Shown piece by piece: positions 1 to 7,749 of a stretch of 64,000 nucleotides of DNA (the first letter of the stretch is position 1; each line of letters begins with the position of its first letter). A program made the translations under genes and the position numbers. Below the pieces are notes generated by a model. The model searched no databases and was not told where the DNA came from. It worked only from the letters and a program-made list of their open reading frames with translations. The DNA is from Planctomycetota bacterium (GTDB taxonomy: Bacteria > Planctomycetota > JAJSAM01 > JAJVHW01). The stretch is taken from assembly GCA_021776825.1 (NCBI GenBank), contig JAJFFG010000076.1, forward strand, positions 62,001 through 126,000, read 5' to 3'.

Positions 1-436
1 GCACCTGGATCGTGGTGTCCGACAGATCGCACGAGAGCGCGGTGATGAACGGAGTTCCGTCCGTGCGGTCCCCGGTGTTGTCAGTCGCAGTGTCGTACTC
101 CACGTGCCGTGCGTCCGCGAGACCGAGGACGTTGCGGCCATGCTCCCACAGAGCATGCTGGAAGCCGCCTCAGGTGCCGAGGAAGGGCAGGAGTCGCTCG
201 CGACACTCGCGGATGACGGAGAGCACGCCCTCGACGTTGGCGTACGGGCTGCACGGCCCGGCGAGCACGGCGTCGTACGCGAGCGCGTCCGCCGCCGCGG
301 AGGTGTGCAGGACGCTCAGCTCGAGCGGGATGTCGTCCGCGGCGGCGGCGCGACGCAGCTCGGCGACGGTCCGATCTCCGTAGCGATTGCCGGGCGCGAG
401 ATCGAAGAGGATGGCGATGCGCGGCATGCCGCTCAT
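1..436 (-). CDS. CTP synthase C-terminal-region-related selenoprotein (class I glutamine amidotransferase-like), 3' end cut by window
   Basis: Starting at ATG 436, the frame runs 88 codons to an in-frame TGA at 172-170 and then stays open to the window edge (56 more codons). The flanks read PFLGT-TGA-GGFQHALWEHGRNVLG, the nucleophile elbow of CTP-synthase-type amidotransferase domains, where the usual GTCGGFQH has the catalytic Cys exactly at the TGA. Conserved residues on both sides (LAGPCSPYANVEG before; GGFQHA after) show that reading continues. A SECIS-like hairpin follows directly, so I call Sec89. Relatives are known as CTP synthase C-terminal region-related (seleno)proteins; the reaction is unknown. 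It lies 61 bp downstream of the desaturase on the same strand. The alternative is a nonsense mutation, unlikely given the hairpin and the intact downstream frame. Confidence 0.85.
139..157 (-). promoter_or_regulatory. bacterial SECIS element for Sec89
   Basis: Twelve nt after the TGA (172-170), CATGCTC (157-151) pairs perfectly with GAGCATG (145-139) around the loop TGTGG (150-146). The stem is 7 bp, the loop begins 19 nt after UGA, and its second base is G. All three values satisfy the bSECIS consensus. The element is inside the coding sequence, as in other bacterial selenoprotein mRNAs. Confidence 0.75.
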
Positions 437-497
437 TCTGCCAGCGGCGACGACGGGCGTCGCTGCTCGCCCATCCGCGAAGGTCCGCTCCGGACGA

Positions 498-1568
498 TCA
501 GGAGGATGCGCGCAGGCGCTCGCGCGCGTCGCGGAACGAGATCAACTTCCGTTCGGCCTCGTCCCAGATCTTGAGACCGGCGCACTTGAAGCTCGAGCGG
601 AACGTGATCGTCCGCGGCTCCTGCAGCGCGGGATACGCGCGCATGCACGCCTCGAGCCGGTAGTTCGGAACCCTGCTCGAGAGGTGGTGCACGTGGTGCA
701 GGCCGATGTTGCCCGTGAACCACTGGATCACCTTGGGCAGCCGGAAGTACGAGCTGCCGTCGAGACCGGCCCGCTCGAACTCCCAGTCCTTGGCCTCGAC
801 CCAGTAGGTGTCCTCGTACTGGTGCTGCACGTAGAAGAGCCACACACCGAGGCCGCACGAGAGCGCTGTGGCGGGGACTTGGATGAGCAGGAACTGCTGC
901 CACCCGACGAGCGCACAGAGCCCCGCGATCCCCGCGACAAGCGCGATGTCCGTGAGGATCACGCCACGCCGCTCCTTCTTCCAGTGCGACTCCATGTTGG
1001 TCGGCCAGCGGTGGAAGACGAAGAAGTGGAACAATGCTCCGACGCCGAACAGGACGATCGGGCTGCGATAGAGGTGGTAGCCGAAGCGCTGCTTCTTCGA
1101 GAGCGCGGCGTACTCCTTCAGCGTCAGCGTCCAGATGTCGCCGGTGCCGCGCTTGCTCAGGTTGCCCGAGGTCGCGTGGTGGATCGCGTGGGTGCGCAGC
1201 CAGTAGTGGTACGGCGTCAGCGTGAGTACGCCGAGCACGCAGCCGAGCGTGTCGTTCGCCTTCTGCGAGGCGAAGAACGATCCGTGGCCACAGTCGTGCT
1301 GGAAGATGAACGAGCGCACGAGGAGCAACGCCAGCGGCAGCGTCAGCGCCACCGAGAGCCAGGGCATGTTCTCGAGGCCCCAGAGCGAGAGCATCCACGT
1401 GCCGACCAGCAACCCGCCCGTGACGATCAGCTGGAACAGCGCGCGCGGCCGTGACGGATGGCCGAAGCGATCGGTGACGTCCTGGCGCAGTGCTGAAAGA
1501 TCCGCGCTGTCCGCGCGGACCGCAGGCGGCGTCGCGGTGGGGGTCTCCAGGCTCGCCTCGGCGTGCAA
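498..1568 (-). CDS. membrane fatty acid desaturase
   Basis: A 356-residue integral membrane di-iron desaturase that would introduce a double bond into acyl chains. The three histidine boxes are all present: HDCGH at residues 91-95, HAIHH at 127-131 and HHVHH at 291-295. Hydrophobic stretches near residues 45-85, 105-120, 168-185 and 205-245 form the membrane core, and a soluble tail follows the third box. Length and box spacing fit the delta-12/omega-6 type, but regiospecificity cannot be read. The start is a TTG at 1568-1566, chosen because TAGTGT lies exactly 6 nt upstream, giving a leaderless transcript. The selenoprotein gene follows 61 bp downstream on the same strand. Confidence 0.93.
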   Translation of the reverse strand: MHAEASLETPTATPPAVRADSADLSALRQDVTDRFGHPSRPRALFQLIVTGGLLVGTWMLSLWGLENMPWLSVALTLPLALLLVRSFIFQHDCGHGSFFASQKANDTLGCVLGVLTLTPYHYWLRTHAIHHATSGNLSKRGTGDIWTLTLKEYAALSKKQRFGYHLYRSPIVLFGVGALFHFFVFHRWPTNMESHWKKERRGVILTDIALVAGIAGLCALVGWQQFLLIQVPATALSCGLGVWLFYVQHQYEDTYWVEAKDWEFERAGLDGSSYFRLPKVIQWFTGNIGLHHVHHLSSRVPNYRLEACMRAYPALQEPRTITFRSSFKCAGLKIWDEAERKLISFRDARERLRASS

Positions 1569-1574
1569 GCTCGG

Positions 1575-1580
1575 ACACTA
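1575..1580 (-). promoter_or_regulatory. -10 box of a probable leaderless promoter (desaturase)
   Basis: TAGTGT (1580-1575) is followed by 6 nt and the TTG start. It has the same TAnnnT-N6-start layout as several other genes here. Confidence 0.45.
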
Positions 1581-1811
1581 ACTGCTCCTGATGCCGTTCT
1601 GGAAGATCCTCCCGGGGGCCGCGGAGTGATGCGAACGGCGCAGGAGCTAGGTCACACACGGTGGATTCGGGGGTACGTTCGGCGGTCGTCCAGCCAGGCT
1701 CGTGCCCCGCTCCCCAGGCTCGGGACTCCCCGGTTTCGGTGAGGTGACCGAGGCGCACTCCGGAGGCGGAGTCGCTCACGCGGCTTCGCATCCGTTTGAC
1801 TTCGCAGGCGC

Positions 1812-1817
1812 TACCCT
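1812..1817 (+). promoter_or_regulatory. -10 box of a probable leaderless promoter (SEC-C gene)
   Basis: TACCCT is followed by 6 nt and the GTG start at 1824. There is no Shine-Dalgarno-like sequence before the GTG. Confidence 0.45.
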
Positions 1818-1823
1818 CTGCGC

Positions 1824-2282
1824 GTGCCGGGCCCGTACGAGACCGAACGCATCGAAGGCTGGGTCGCCGACTTTCTCGGTGGCGACGCTGCCCGTCCCTA
1901 CACGGGCGGCGCGCGTGAGTACGCCGGCGAGGTGCTCGTCGCCTTCCTCTCTGCGGCGTGCGACGTGCGTGGCGTCCCGGTCACCGACGTCGAGGAGCCG
2001 GATCTCCGCCACGCGCTGCTCGGGCCGATCCGCGACATGGGCCTGCCCGGCTCGGTGACGCAGGTCGTTCCCGACATGGCCGCCGACCTGTTGACCGACC
2101 TGGAGCGACAGGGTCGCCTCGGCGGCGGTGCCGAACTCGGTCGCTTCGTGCGCGCGTTGCGCTCGGCCTTCACGGCCAGCCGGACGGTCGTGCGGCCATC
2201 GGCCAAGGTCGGCGCCAACGACCCCTGCCCGTGCGGGAGCGGGCGCAAGTACAAGCGCTGCTGCCGCGGCATGCTGTCGTGA
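1824..2282 (+). CDS. SEC-C zinc-binding motif protein
   Basis: A 152-residue cytosolic protein ending in a textbook SEC-C motif, [16 protein letters not shown] (about residues 132-147). This is the Cys-x-Cys...Cys-Cys/His zinc-binding module also found at the SecA C-terminus and in YecA-like proteins. The N-terminal 120 residues are acidic and helical and match no domain I recognise. SEC-C modules usually bind ribosomes, SecA or other proteins; the partner here is unknown. The GTG start is set by a -10 box 6 nt upstream. The stop overlaps the start of the acetyltransferase gene (GTGA), so the two are translationally coupled. Confidence 0.85.
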   Translation: MPGPYETERIEGWVADFLGGDAARPYTGGAREYAGEVLVAFLSAACDVRGVPVTDVEEPDLRHALLGPIRDMGLPGSVTQVVPDMAADLLTDLERQGRLGGGAELGRFVRALRSAFTASRTVVRPSAKVGANDPCPCGSGRKYKRCCRGMLS

Positions 2283-2839
2283 GCCTGTTCGCCGCGTTCG
2301 ATGCTGAGCGACCCGCCGTTCCGCGCGTGTCCGTGGATCCCGCGTTCTTGATCCGGGATGCCGAGCCGCGCGACGTCGACGCGCTCGCGGCGCTCTCGGC
2401 GGCGCGCAACGGGCGCCCGCTCGACCGGGCGCGAGAGGGCATGCGGCGGCGCCTCGACTTCGAGAACGCGTTGCTGCTGGTGGCGACGATTGGCGATGCG
2501 TTCCTGGGGTACGCCGGGGCACAGGTCCTCGAACCACCGCCCCAGCCGGATGGCTCCGCGACTCCGTCCGGTTGGTACCTGACCGGGCTCGTCGTGGCGC
2601 CCGCGCATCGGCGTCGCGGCGTGGGTGCGGGGCTGACCTCTGCACGGATGGAGCGGCTGGCCAGCCACGATGTGTTCGCGTTCATGAGCGACGCGAACCG
2701 CGCCTCGATCGTCCTGCACGAGAACCTCGGCTTCGCGCGTGTCCTCGATCACTTCGCCTACCCGGGAGTGTCGTTCACCGGCGGATCAGGCTCCCTCTAC
2801 CGCCTGGCACACCGTGGCGGGGACGCGAAGATGGCGTGA
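2279..2839 (+). CDS. GNAT family N-acetyltransferase
   Basis: A 186-residue GNAT-fold enzyme that would transfer an acetyl group from acetyl-CoA to an amine; the substrate is unknown. The core begins [18 protein letters not shown] (about residues 22-39). The acetyl-CoA loop is [15 protein letters not shown] (motif A, R/Q-x-x-G-x-G/A form, near residues 104-118). The typical last helix-strand, [12 protein letters not shown], is at about residues 145-156. The GTG start at 2279 overlaps the preceding TGA, and the end overlaps the next ATG (TGATG), so it is the middle gene of a three-gene coupled unit. Confidence 0.88.
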   Translation: MSLFAAFDAERPAVPRVSVDPAFLIRDAEPRDVDALAALSAARNGRPLDRAREGMRRRLDFENALLLVATIGDAFLGYAGAQVLEPPPQPDGSATPSGWYLTGLVVAPAHRRRGVGAGLTSARMERLASHDVFAFMSDANRASIVLHENLGFARVLDHFAYPGVSFTGGSGSLYRLAHRGGDAKMA

Positions 2840-4899
2840 TGTCGCGTGTGCGGATCGCCGTGGGTCTCCTGGCGCTGGTGGCGCTCGCGTTCGGTGTCTC
2901 GCGCGGGTGCGGCGTCGACGAGGTTCGTCCGGTTGCTTCGCCTCCCGTGGCCACTGACGACGAACCCGCGGAGCGCGAGCGCGTCGCCGTTCGTCCGCGT
3001 TCGTCGGCACCCCCGGTTGTCGACGAACGCCGCGCGGTCGCCCCCGAGACCGATCGCGGGGTGCCTCTCGCGATACGTGAGACCCTCGAACTGCGCGTGA
3101 CCGTGCTGCGTCGATCCGACGACTCCCCCCTCGCCGGCGCGACGGTGCGAGCGGCGGGCGAGACGTTGAGAACTGCGTCGGACGGAACCGCCCGCCTGCA
3201 ACTCGAGATCGCAGCGGACGACGTTGTCCAGGTCGCCGCCGCGGCCCGCGGCTTCGCGAGCGCGACGCGCTCGCTCTACCCCTCCGAGATCCCGCGCGGG
3301 CTGACCGAGGGACTCGCCGTCGTCCTCCGGCTCGTCGCGGGCGGGTCCGTCTCCGGGACTGTCGTGGGCCCCGACGGCGTGCCGCTTCCGCGCGCAGTGG
3401 TCGAGCTGCAGGGCGGCGACGGCTTGACGGCGCAGAAGGCGCGTGCGGACGACGCTGGACGGTTTCGCTTCGACGGAGTGCCGATCGAACGCGCCTGGCA
3501 CCTCGCCGCCTCTGCCCGCGGGCGGCACTGGCCGCTCCTCGGGCCCGAGACGCGGCCGACCGTGAGCCTCGGTCAGGCTGGCGAGACGTCGGACGTCGAG
3601 ATCCGGCTGCGGAAGGCGGCACTCCTCCGGGTGTTCGTTCGAGGCACCGACGGCGAGGGCGCGACGGGCTGCCTGAACGTCGTCGGTACCGACAGTTCGG
3701 CCGGCGTGCAGATCACGGGCGGGCGAGCACGGTGCTGGCACCGACCCGGGGGCTTCGAGGTGCACGTCTCACCCGACGACGGCGCGAGTGAGCCGACCGC
3801 CGTCACGCTCGTTGCGGGGGAGACGACATACGCCACGATTCAGCTCACGAACGGCGCCGCGATCGAGGGCACGGTCGTTGACGCCCGCGGCGCGCCGCTC
3901 GTGGGCGTCGACGTGTACGTTGCCTGCTCCGAGGCGGCGCAGGCGCCGTACCGGTTCTTCGACAAGATGTCGCGCACGGGGCCGGACGGGAGCTTCCGGA
4001 TCGGGGGGCTGAACCGCGATGCGTATCGTCTCTCGGTGGTGGCGGATCGCCTGCCGGTCGTGCACGTCGACCCCATCGAGCCACCTGTCTCCGGGCGTCG
4101 GGTCGTCATCCCGGACTGGGCGCTCCTGCGGGTCCCGATCCGCGCCGAGGACGGTAGCGCGCCGCCCGAGACGGTGAGCGTCTCGCTCGGCATCGAGACG
4201 CACGTGGTCTACGAGCTCACGAGTTGGTCGGGCGACCGCGAGCTACCCGTGCGCGACGGCGTGTGCGAGGTGCGGTGTGGTCCGACGGTCGGCCTCCTCG
4301 CGGTGAAGACGGAGGGCTTCCTCAGCGCCACGGTTCGCGTGACCCCGCACTCCGGATCGACCCGTACGACCGATGAGGTCGTGCTCTCCCGCGGGTCGAG
4401 CGTCTCGGGACGCGTGCTCGGCGTCGACGGCCGGCCGGCGGCCGACGTGCGCGTGCATGCGTGGGACGCGGCGGGGTCCGGGATGCTCGGGACGACGACC
4501 ACCGCGGCGGGCGGACGCTTTGAGATCGCTGGCATGGCCGACGGGCTGCGGTGGCTGCGAGCGTCCCGCGAGGGAGCGGCCCCCGCGTTCCTCCGCCTGG
4601 AATCGGACGGGGACCGCAGCGGGATCGAGCTGCGGCTCACGCGCGGCGGCGTGGTGCGCGGAGTCGTGCCCGACCCGGGACCGCGCGGCGCGAACGTCTC
4701 CGTCGTGCCGATGGCTGTCGAGGGGATGTCGGACGGCGGGGGCGCGCTGTACGGCGCTCGTTCCGATGCGGCCGGAGCGTTCTCGATCCGCGCTCCGGTG
4801 GGGCGGGTGCGCATCGTCGTGCACGACCGTCGCGATGCGCTCTCGGTCGAGGTCGAGGTCGTCGAGGGCGAGACGGTCGACGTCGATCTATCGCGCTGA
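2839..4899 (+). CDS. secreted protein of tandem carboxypeptidase-regulatory-like domains
   Basis: A 686-residue exported protein. Residues 1-24 are a signal sequence or membrane anchor, followed by a Pro/Ala/Glu-rich linker to about residue 80. Four or five beta-sandwich repeats of the carboxypeptidase-D regulatory-like (Cna-B/transthyretin-like) type follow, each recognisable by a G-x-V-x-x-x-x-G-x-P-L start and a (D)GxFx(I/F)xG(V/L) middle; examples begin near SVSGTVVGPDGVPLPRA, AIEGTVVDARGAPL and SVSGRVLGVDGRPA. No catalytic residues are visible, so the role is probably structural or adhesive at the cell surface. The ATG at 2839 overlaps the GNAT stop. It is similar in design to the proteins at 16184-18235 and 25525-28149, so the three are likely paralogues. 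Confidence 0.85.
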   Translation: MSRVRIAVGLLALVALAFGVSRGCGVDEVRPVASPPVATDDEPAERERVAVRPRSSAPPVVDERRAVAPETDRGVPLAIRETLELRVTVLRRSDDSPLAGATVRAAGETLRTASDGTARLQLEIAADDVVQVAAAARGFASATRSLYPSEIPRGLTEGLAVVLRLVAGGSVSGTVVGPDGVPLPRAVVELQGGDGLTAQKARADDAGRFRFDGVPIERAWHLAASARGRHWPLLGPETRPTVSLGQAGETSDVEIRLRKAALLRVFVRGTDGEGATGCLNVVGTDSSAGVQITGGRARCWHRPGGFEVHVSPDDGASEPTAVTLVAGETTYATIQLTNGAAIEGTVVDARGAPLVGVDVYVACSEAAQAPYRFFDKMSRTGPDGSFRIGGLNRDAYRLSVVADRLPVVHVDPIEPPVSGRRVVIPDWALLRVPIRAEDGSAPPETVSVSLGIETHVVYELTSWSGDRELPVRDGVCEVRCGPTVGLLAVKTEGFLSATVRVTPHSGSTRTTDEVVLSRGSSVSGRVLGVDGRPAADVRVHAWDAAGSGMLGTTTTAAGGRFEIAGMADGLRWLRASREGAAPAFLRLESDGDRSGIELRLTRGGVVRGVVPDPGPRGANVSVVPMAVEGMSDGGGALYGARSDAAGAFSIRAPVGRVRIVVHDRRDALSVEVEVVEGETVDVDLSR

Positions 4900-5023
4900 A
4901 CGACCGAACTGTGACGGGTCTCGTGCGTCTATGCGTCTAGTCGGAGGTCACGCCATGAAGAACGCCGTTGACTTCGCGGACGCGTTGGATCGGAGGAGAC
5001 GACACCCAACCGGATCTCCACCC

Positions 5024-5418
5024 GGGGCGCGGAGGTTGCGCGTCAGCGCAAGATCCGTGACGCGGGGAATGAGGCCACGCAAGGCTGCGACCGAGGGGGC
5101 GGCCCTCGCGTGAGAGGTGACGCAGCCGCGGAGCCGACCAGAAGCATGGGAGGCGCGGCGATTGCCTCATGCCCCCGACGCACGCCCACCTGCGATGTGC
5201 GCCGCAATCGACGTGACCCCGGGGCGCGGAGGTTGCGCGTCAGCGCAAGATCCGTGACGCGGGAGATGAGGCCACGCAAGGCTGCGACCGAGGGGGCGGC
5301 CCTCGCGTGAGAGGTGACGCAGCCGCGGAGCCGACCAGAAACATGGGAGGCGCGGCGATTGCCGACCATCCCCCCGCGCGCCCACAAACGACGCGCTCCG
5401 CAATCGCCGTGACCCGAC
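5024..5418. repeat. non-coding tandem duplication, two copies of about 197 bp
   Basis: The 519-bp gap between convergent genes (4900-5418) has no convincing gene. It holds a direct duplication: copy 1 at 5024-5220 and copy 2 at 5221-5418, abutting. The first 140 bp of each copy differ at only about three positions, while the last 55 bp have diverged. Each copy contains CGGCGATTGC (5154-5163; 5352-5361) and later an inverted partner near GCAATCGCCG (perfect only in copy 2), so each could fold into a large hairpin. Stop-free frames through the repeat look like composition artefacts. Confidence 0.8.
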
Positions 5419-7749
5419 CTACTTCGACTTCATGACCCAGACGCCTGCCCAGTCCTCGGGCGGGGGGTCGGCCTTGAGCAGCGCGCAGCGGTCGATGTAG
5501 AGCTTCGACGCCTTGTCGTTCGGGTTCAGGCCGAGGACCTGCTCGAACTCGTTCACCGCGTCCTTCCACCTCTGCGAGCGATAGTGCGTCACGCCGTCGC
5601 GGAAGTGGTTGATGACCTCGCTCGCGTGCGGGAACGACTCCTCCGTGTGGTAGTCGAGCACCTCGAACACACCGACGGGCTCCGTCTTGCCCTTCACGAT
5701 CACGCGGTCCACCTCGCGCGTGCGGTACGTGCCCTTGACCTGCGCGTGGGTGAACTCGCTGATCAGGATGTGCGCGCCGTACTGCTTGCACGCGCTCTCG
5801 AGCCGCGCGGCCAGGTTGACGCCGTCGCCGATGACCGTGTAGTCCATGCGCTTCGGCGAGCCGATGTTGCCCGACACCACGTTGCCCGTGTTCAGGCCGA
5901 CGCCGTGGTCGATCGGCTTGCTGCCGCGGGCCTTCAGGCGCGTGTTGTAGTCGTTCAGCTGCACCATCATGTCGATGGCGGCGCGCATGCCGCGGTCCGG
6001 GTCGTCCTCGTGGGTGAACGGCGTCCCGAAGACGGCCATCATCGCGTCACCGATGAACTTGTCGAGCATGCCCCCTTCGTTCGTGATGATCTCGACCATG
6101 ATCGTGAAGTACTCGTTCAGCAGCGCCACCGTGCCCTGCGCGCCGAGCGCCTCGGTCAGCGTCGTGAAGCTGCGGATGTCCGAGAACAGGACCGTCACTT
6201 CGAGGCTCTGACCACCGAGAATGTCCTCGCCGCTCTCGAGCAGCCGATCGGCGACGGCCGGATCGACGTAGCGAGCCATCGTCGACTTGACGCGCTTCTC
6301 GGTGCTGATGTCCTCGAGCAGGAGCAGCGAGCCGAGGGCGCCCTCCTTCTCGCTCTTCAGCTGCAGCGCCGTCAAGTTGACGGAGACAGGCTCGCCCTCA
6401 CCGACGAGCTCCTTGTCCATCAGAATGTCGGGCTGTCCGGTGCCCTTGACGCGCTCCACGCGCTCGGCGACCCACGAGTTCTCGCCGGTGAAGAACTCAG
6501 CAGCCGTCTTGCCGACGACCTGCTCCGTGCGCGCACGAAGGATGCGCTCACCCGCCGCATTGCACGTGACGATCCGGTCCTCGTCGTCGAGTGTCACCAC
6601 GCCGTTCGACATGCTTTGCAGGATCGACTCGCTGTAGTTCTTCATCCGCTGCACGTCGTCGAACAGCTTGGCGTTCTCGAGGCCGATCGCGATCTGTCCG
6701 GAGAATGCACGCAGCCGTGCCTCGTCCTCATTCGAGAACGCGCCGCCGCGCTTGTTCAGCACCTGCGTCACACCGATGCGCTTGCCGTCCTTGTTCGTGA
6801 CGGGGATGCAGAGGATCGAGCGCGTGAAGTAGCCCGTCTTCTTGTCGAAGCTCGGGTTGAAGCGCAGGTCCGCGTACGCGTACGGGATGTTGATCGTGTT
6901 GCCCGTCGTGAACACCGTGCCTGCGATGCCGACGTTGTTCGGGAACCGGATGCGCGTGGCGCCGAGGCCTTGGCCGATCTCCGTGTAGAGCTCGTTCGTC
7001 TTCTCGTCGTTCAGGAAGAGCGTCGAGCGGTCGGAGTCGAGCATCCGCGTGACGGCGGCCATGATCTTCTGGAGCAGCGGTCCGAGCTGGATCTCGGACG
7101 AGACGTCGGCCACGACCTCGAGGAACTCGGACTCGAGCTTGCGGACCTTGTCCATCTTCAGGATGTAGAGCGAGCTCTGCAGCACGATGGACGCCTGCGT
7201 GCCCATGGCCACGAGCATGTCGAGATCGCTGTTCGAGAACTTCCCGCCGTTCTTGTTCAGGCACTCGATGACGCCGAGGACCTCGCCCTTGATCGTCGTC
7301 ACCGGGGCGACGACCAGGCTGTCGGTCTTGTAGCCCGTGAGCTTGTCGACCGCCTGGTTGAAGCGCTCGTCCTCGTAGGGCTCGTCGACGATGATGCCCT
7401 CGACCTCGGTGAACACCGTGCCGGCGATGCCGGCCGAGTTCAGCATGCGGACGACACGCGTCGACGAGCCCTGCGTGATGCGCGTGTAGAGCTCGTCGGT
7501 CGCCGGGTCGTTCAGGAAGATCGCGCCACGGTCGGCGTTGAGTGCGCGGCACGTGAGCTCGACGATCCCCGACAGCTGCTCGTCGAGCGAGCGCGTCGAC
7601 GCGAGACGGTTCGATACCTCGAGGAGGAGCTCGGCTTTCAGGTCGGCTCGTGTCATCGCGGCGACCGACACGTTCGTCGGGACCGGCTTGACCGGCTTGC
7701 GCCGTCGTCTGACCTTCGGCTTGGGGTTCGTGGTGTCGTCAGGCGCCAT
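5419..7749 (-). CDS. GAF-GAF-PAS class III adenylate/guanylate cyclase
   Basis: A 776-residue soluble signalling enzyme making a cyclic nucleotide from NTP. Order: basic Pro/Lys-rich head (to about 35), GAF1 (about 55-195), helical linker, GAF2 (about 230-375), PAS (about 385-490), cyclase domain (about 510-690) and a C-terminal helical, TPR-like tail. The cyclase has both metal aspartates, in LFSDIRSFT and DKFIGDAMMAVFG; that lysine and DYTVIGDGVNLAARLES favour adenylate over guanylate cyclase. GAF domains may sense small ligands. I chose ATG 7749 (GGAGAAG just upstream) over an ATG 21 nt earlier. The gene overlaps the upstream coiled-coil gene by 11 nt, suggesting co-translation. Confidence 0.92.
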   Translation of the reverse strand: MAPDDTTNPKPKVRRRRKPVKPVPTNVSVAAMTRADLKAELLLEVSNRLASTRSLDEQLSGIVELTCRALNADRGAIFLNDPATDELYTRITQGSSTRVVRMLNSAGIAGTVFTEVEGIIVDEPYEDERFNQAVDKLTGYKTDSLVVAPVTTIKGEVLGVIECLNKNGGKFSNSDLDMLVAMGTQASIVLQSSLYILKMDKVRKLESEFLEVVADVSSEIQLGPLLQKIMAAVTRMLDSDRSTLFLNDEKTNELYTEIGQGLGATRIRFPNNVGIAGTVFTTGNTINIPYAYADLRFNPSFDKKTGYFTRSILCIPVTNKDGKRIGVTQVLNKRGGAFSNEDEARLRAFSGQIAIGLENAKLFDDVQRMKNYSESILQSMSNGVVTLDDEDRIVTCNAAGERILRARTEQVVGKTAAEFFTGENSWVAERVERVKGTGQPDILMDKELVGEGEPVSVNLTALQLKSEKEGALGSLLLLEDISTEKRVKSTMARYVDPAVADRLLESGEDILGGQSLEVTVLFSDIRSFTTLTEALGAQGTVALLNEYFTIMVEIITNEGGMLDKFIGDAMMAVFGTPFTHEDDPDRGMRAAIDMMVQLNDYNTRLKARGSKPIDHGVGLNTGNVVSGNIGSPKRMDYTVIGDGVNLAARLESACKQYGAHILISEFTHAQVKGTYRTREVDRVIVKGKTEPVGVFEVLDYHTEESFPHASEVINHFRDGVTHYRSQRWKDAVNEFEQVLGLNPNDKASKLYIDRCALLKADPPPEDWAGVWVMKSK

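Noticed and set aside
447-463. Hairpin GCGACG/CGTCGC between the desaturase and the first selenoprotein as a terminator.
   Set aside because: Only a 6-bp stem with no U-tract; such stems are common by chance at this GC content.
5043-5403. Several small open frames in the tandem duplication on both strands.
   Set aside because: The same stop-free stretch occurs twice because of the duplication. There is no ribosome site, domain or codon bias typical of the neighbours.
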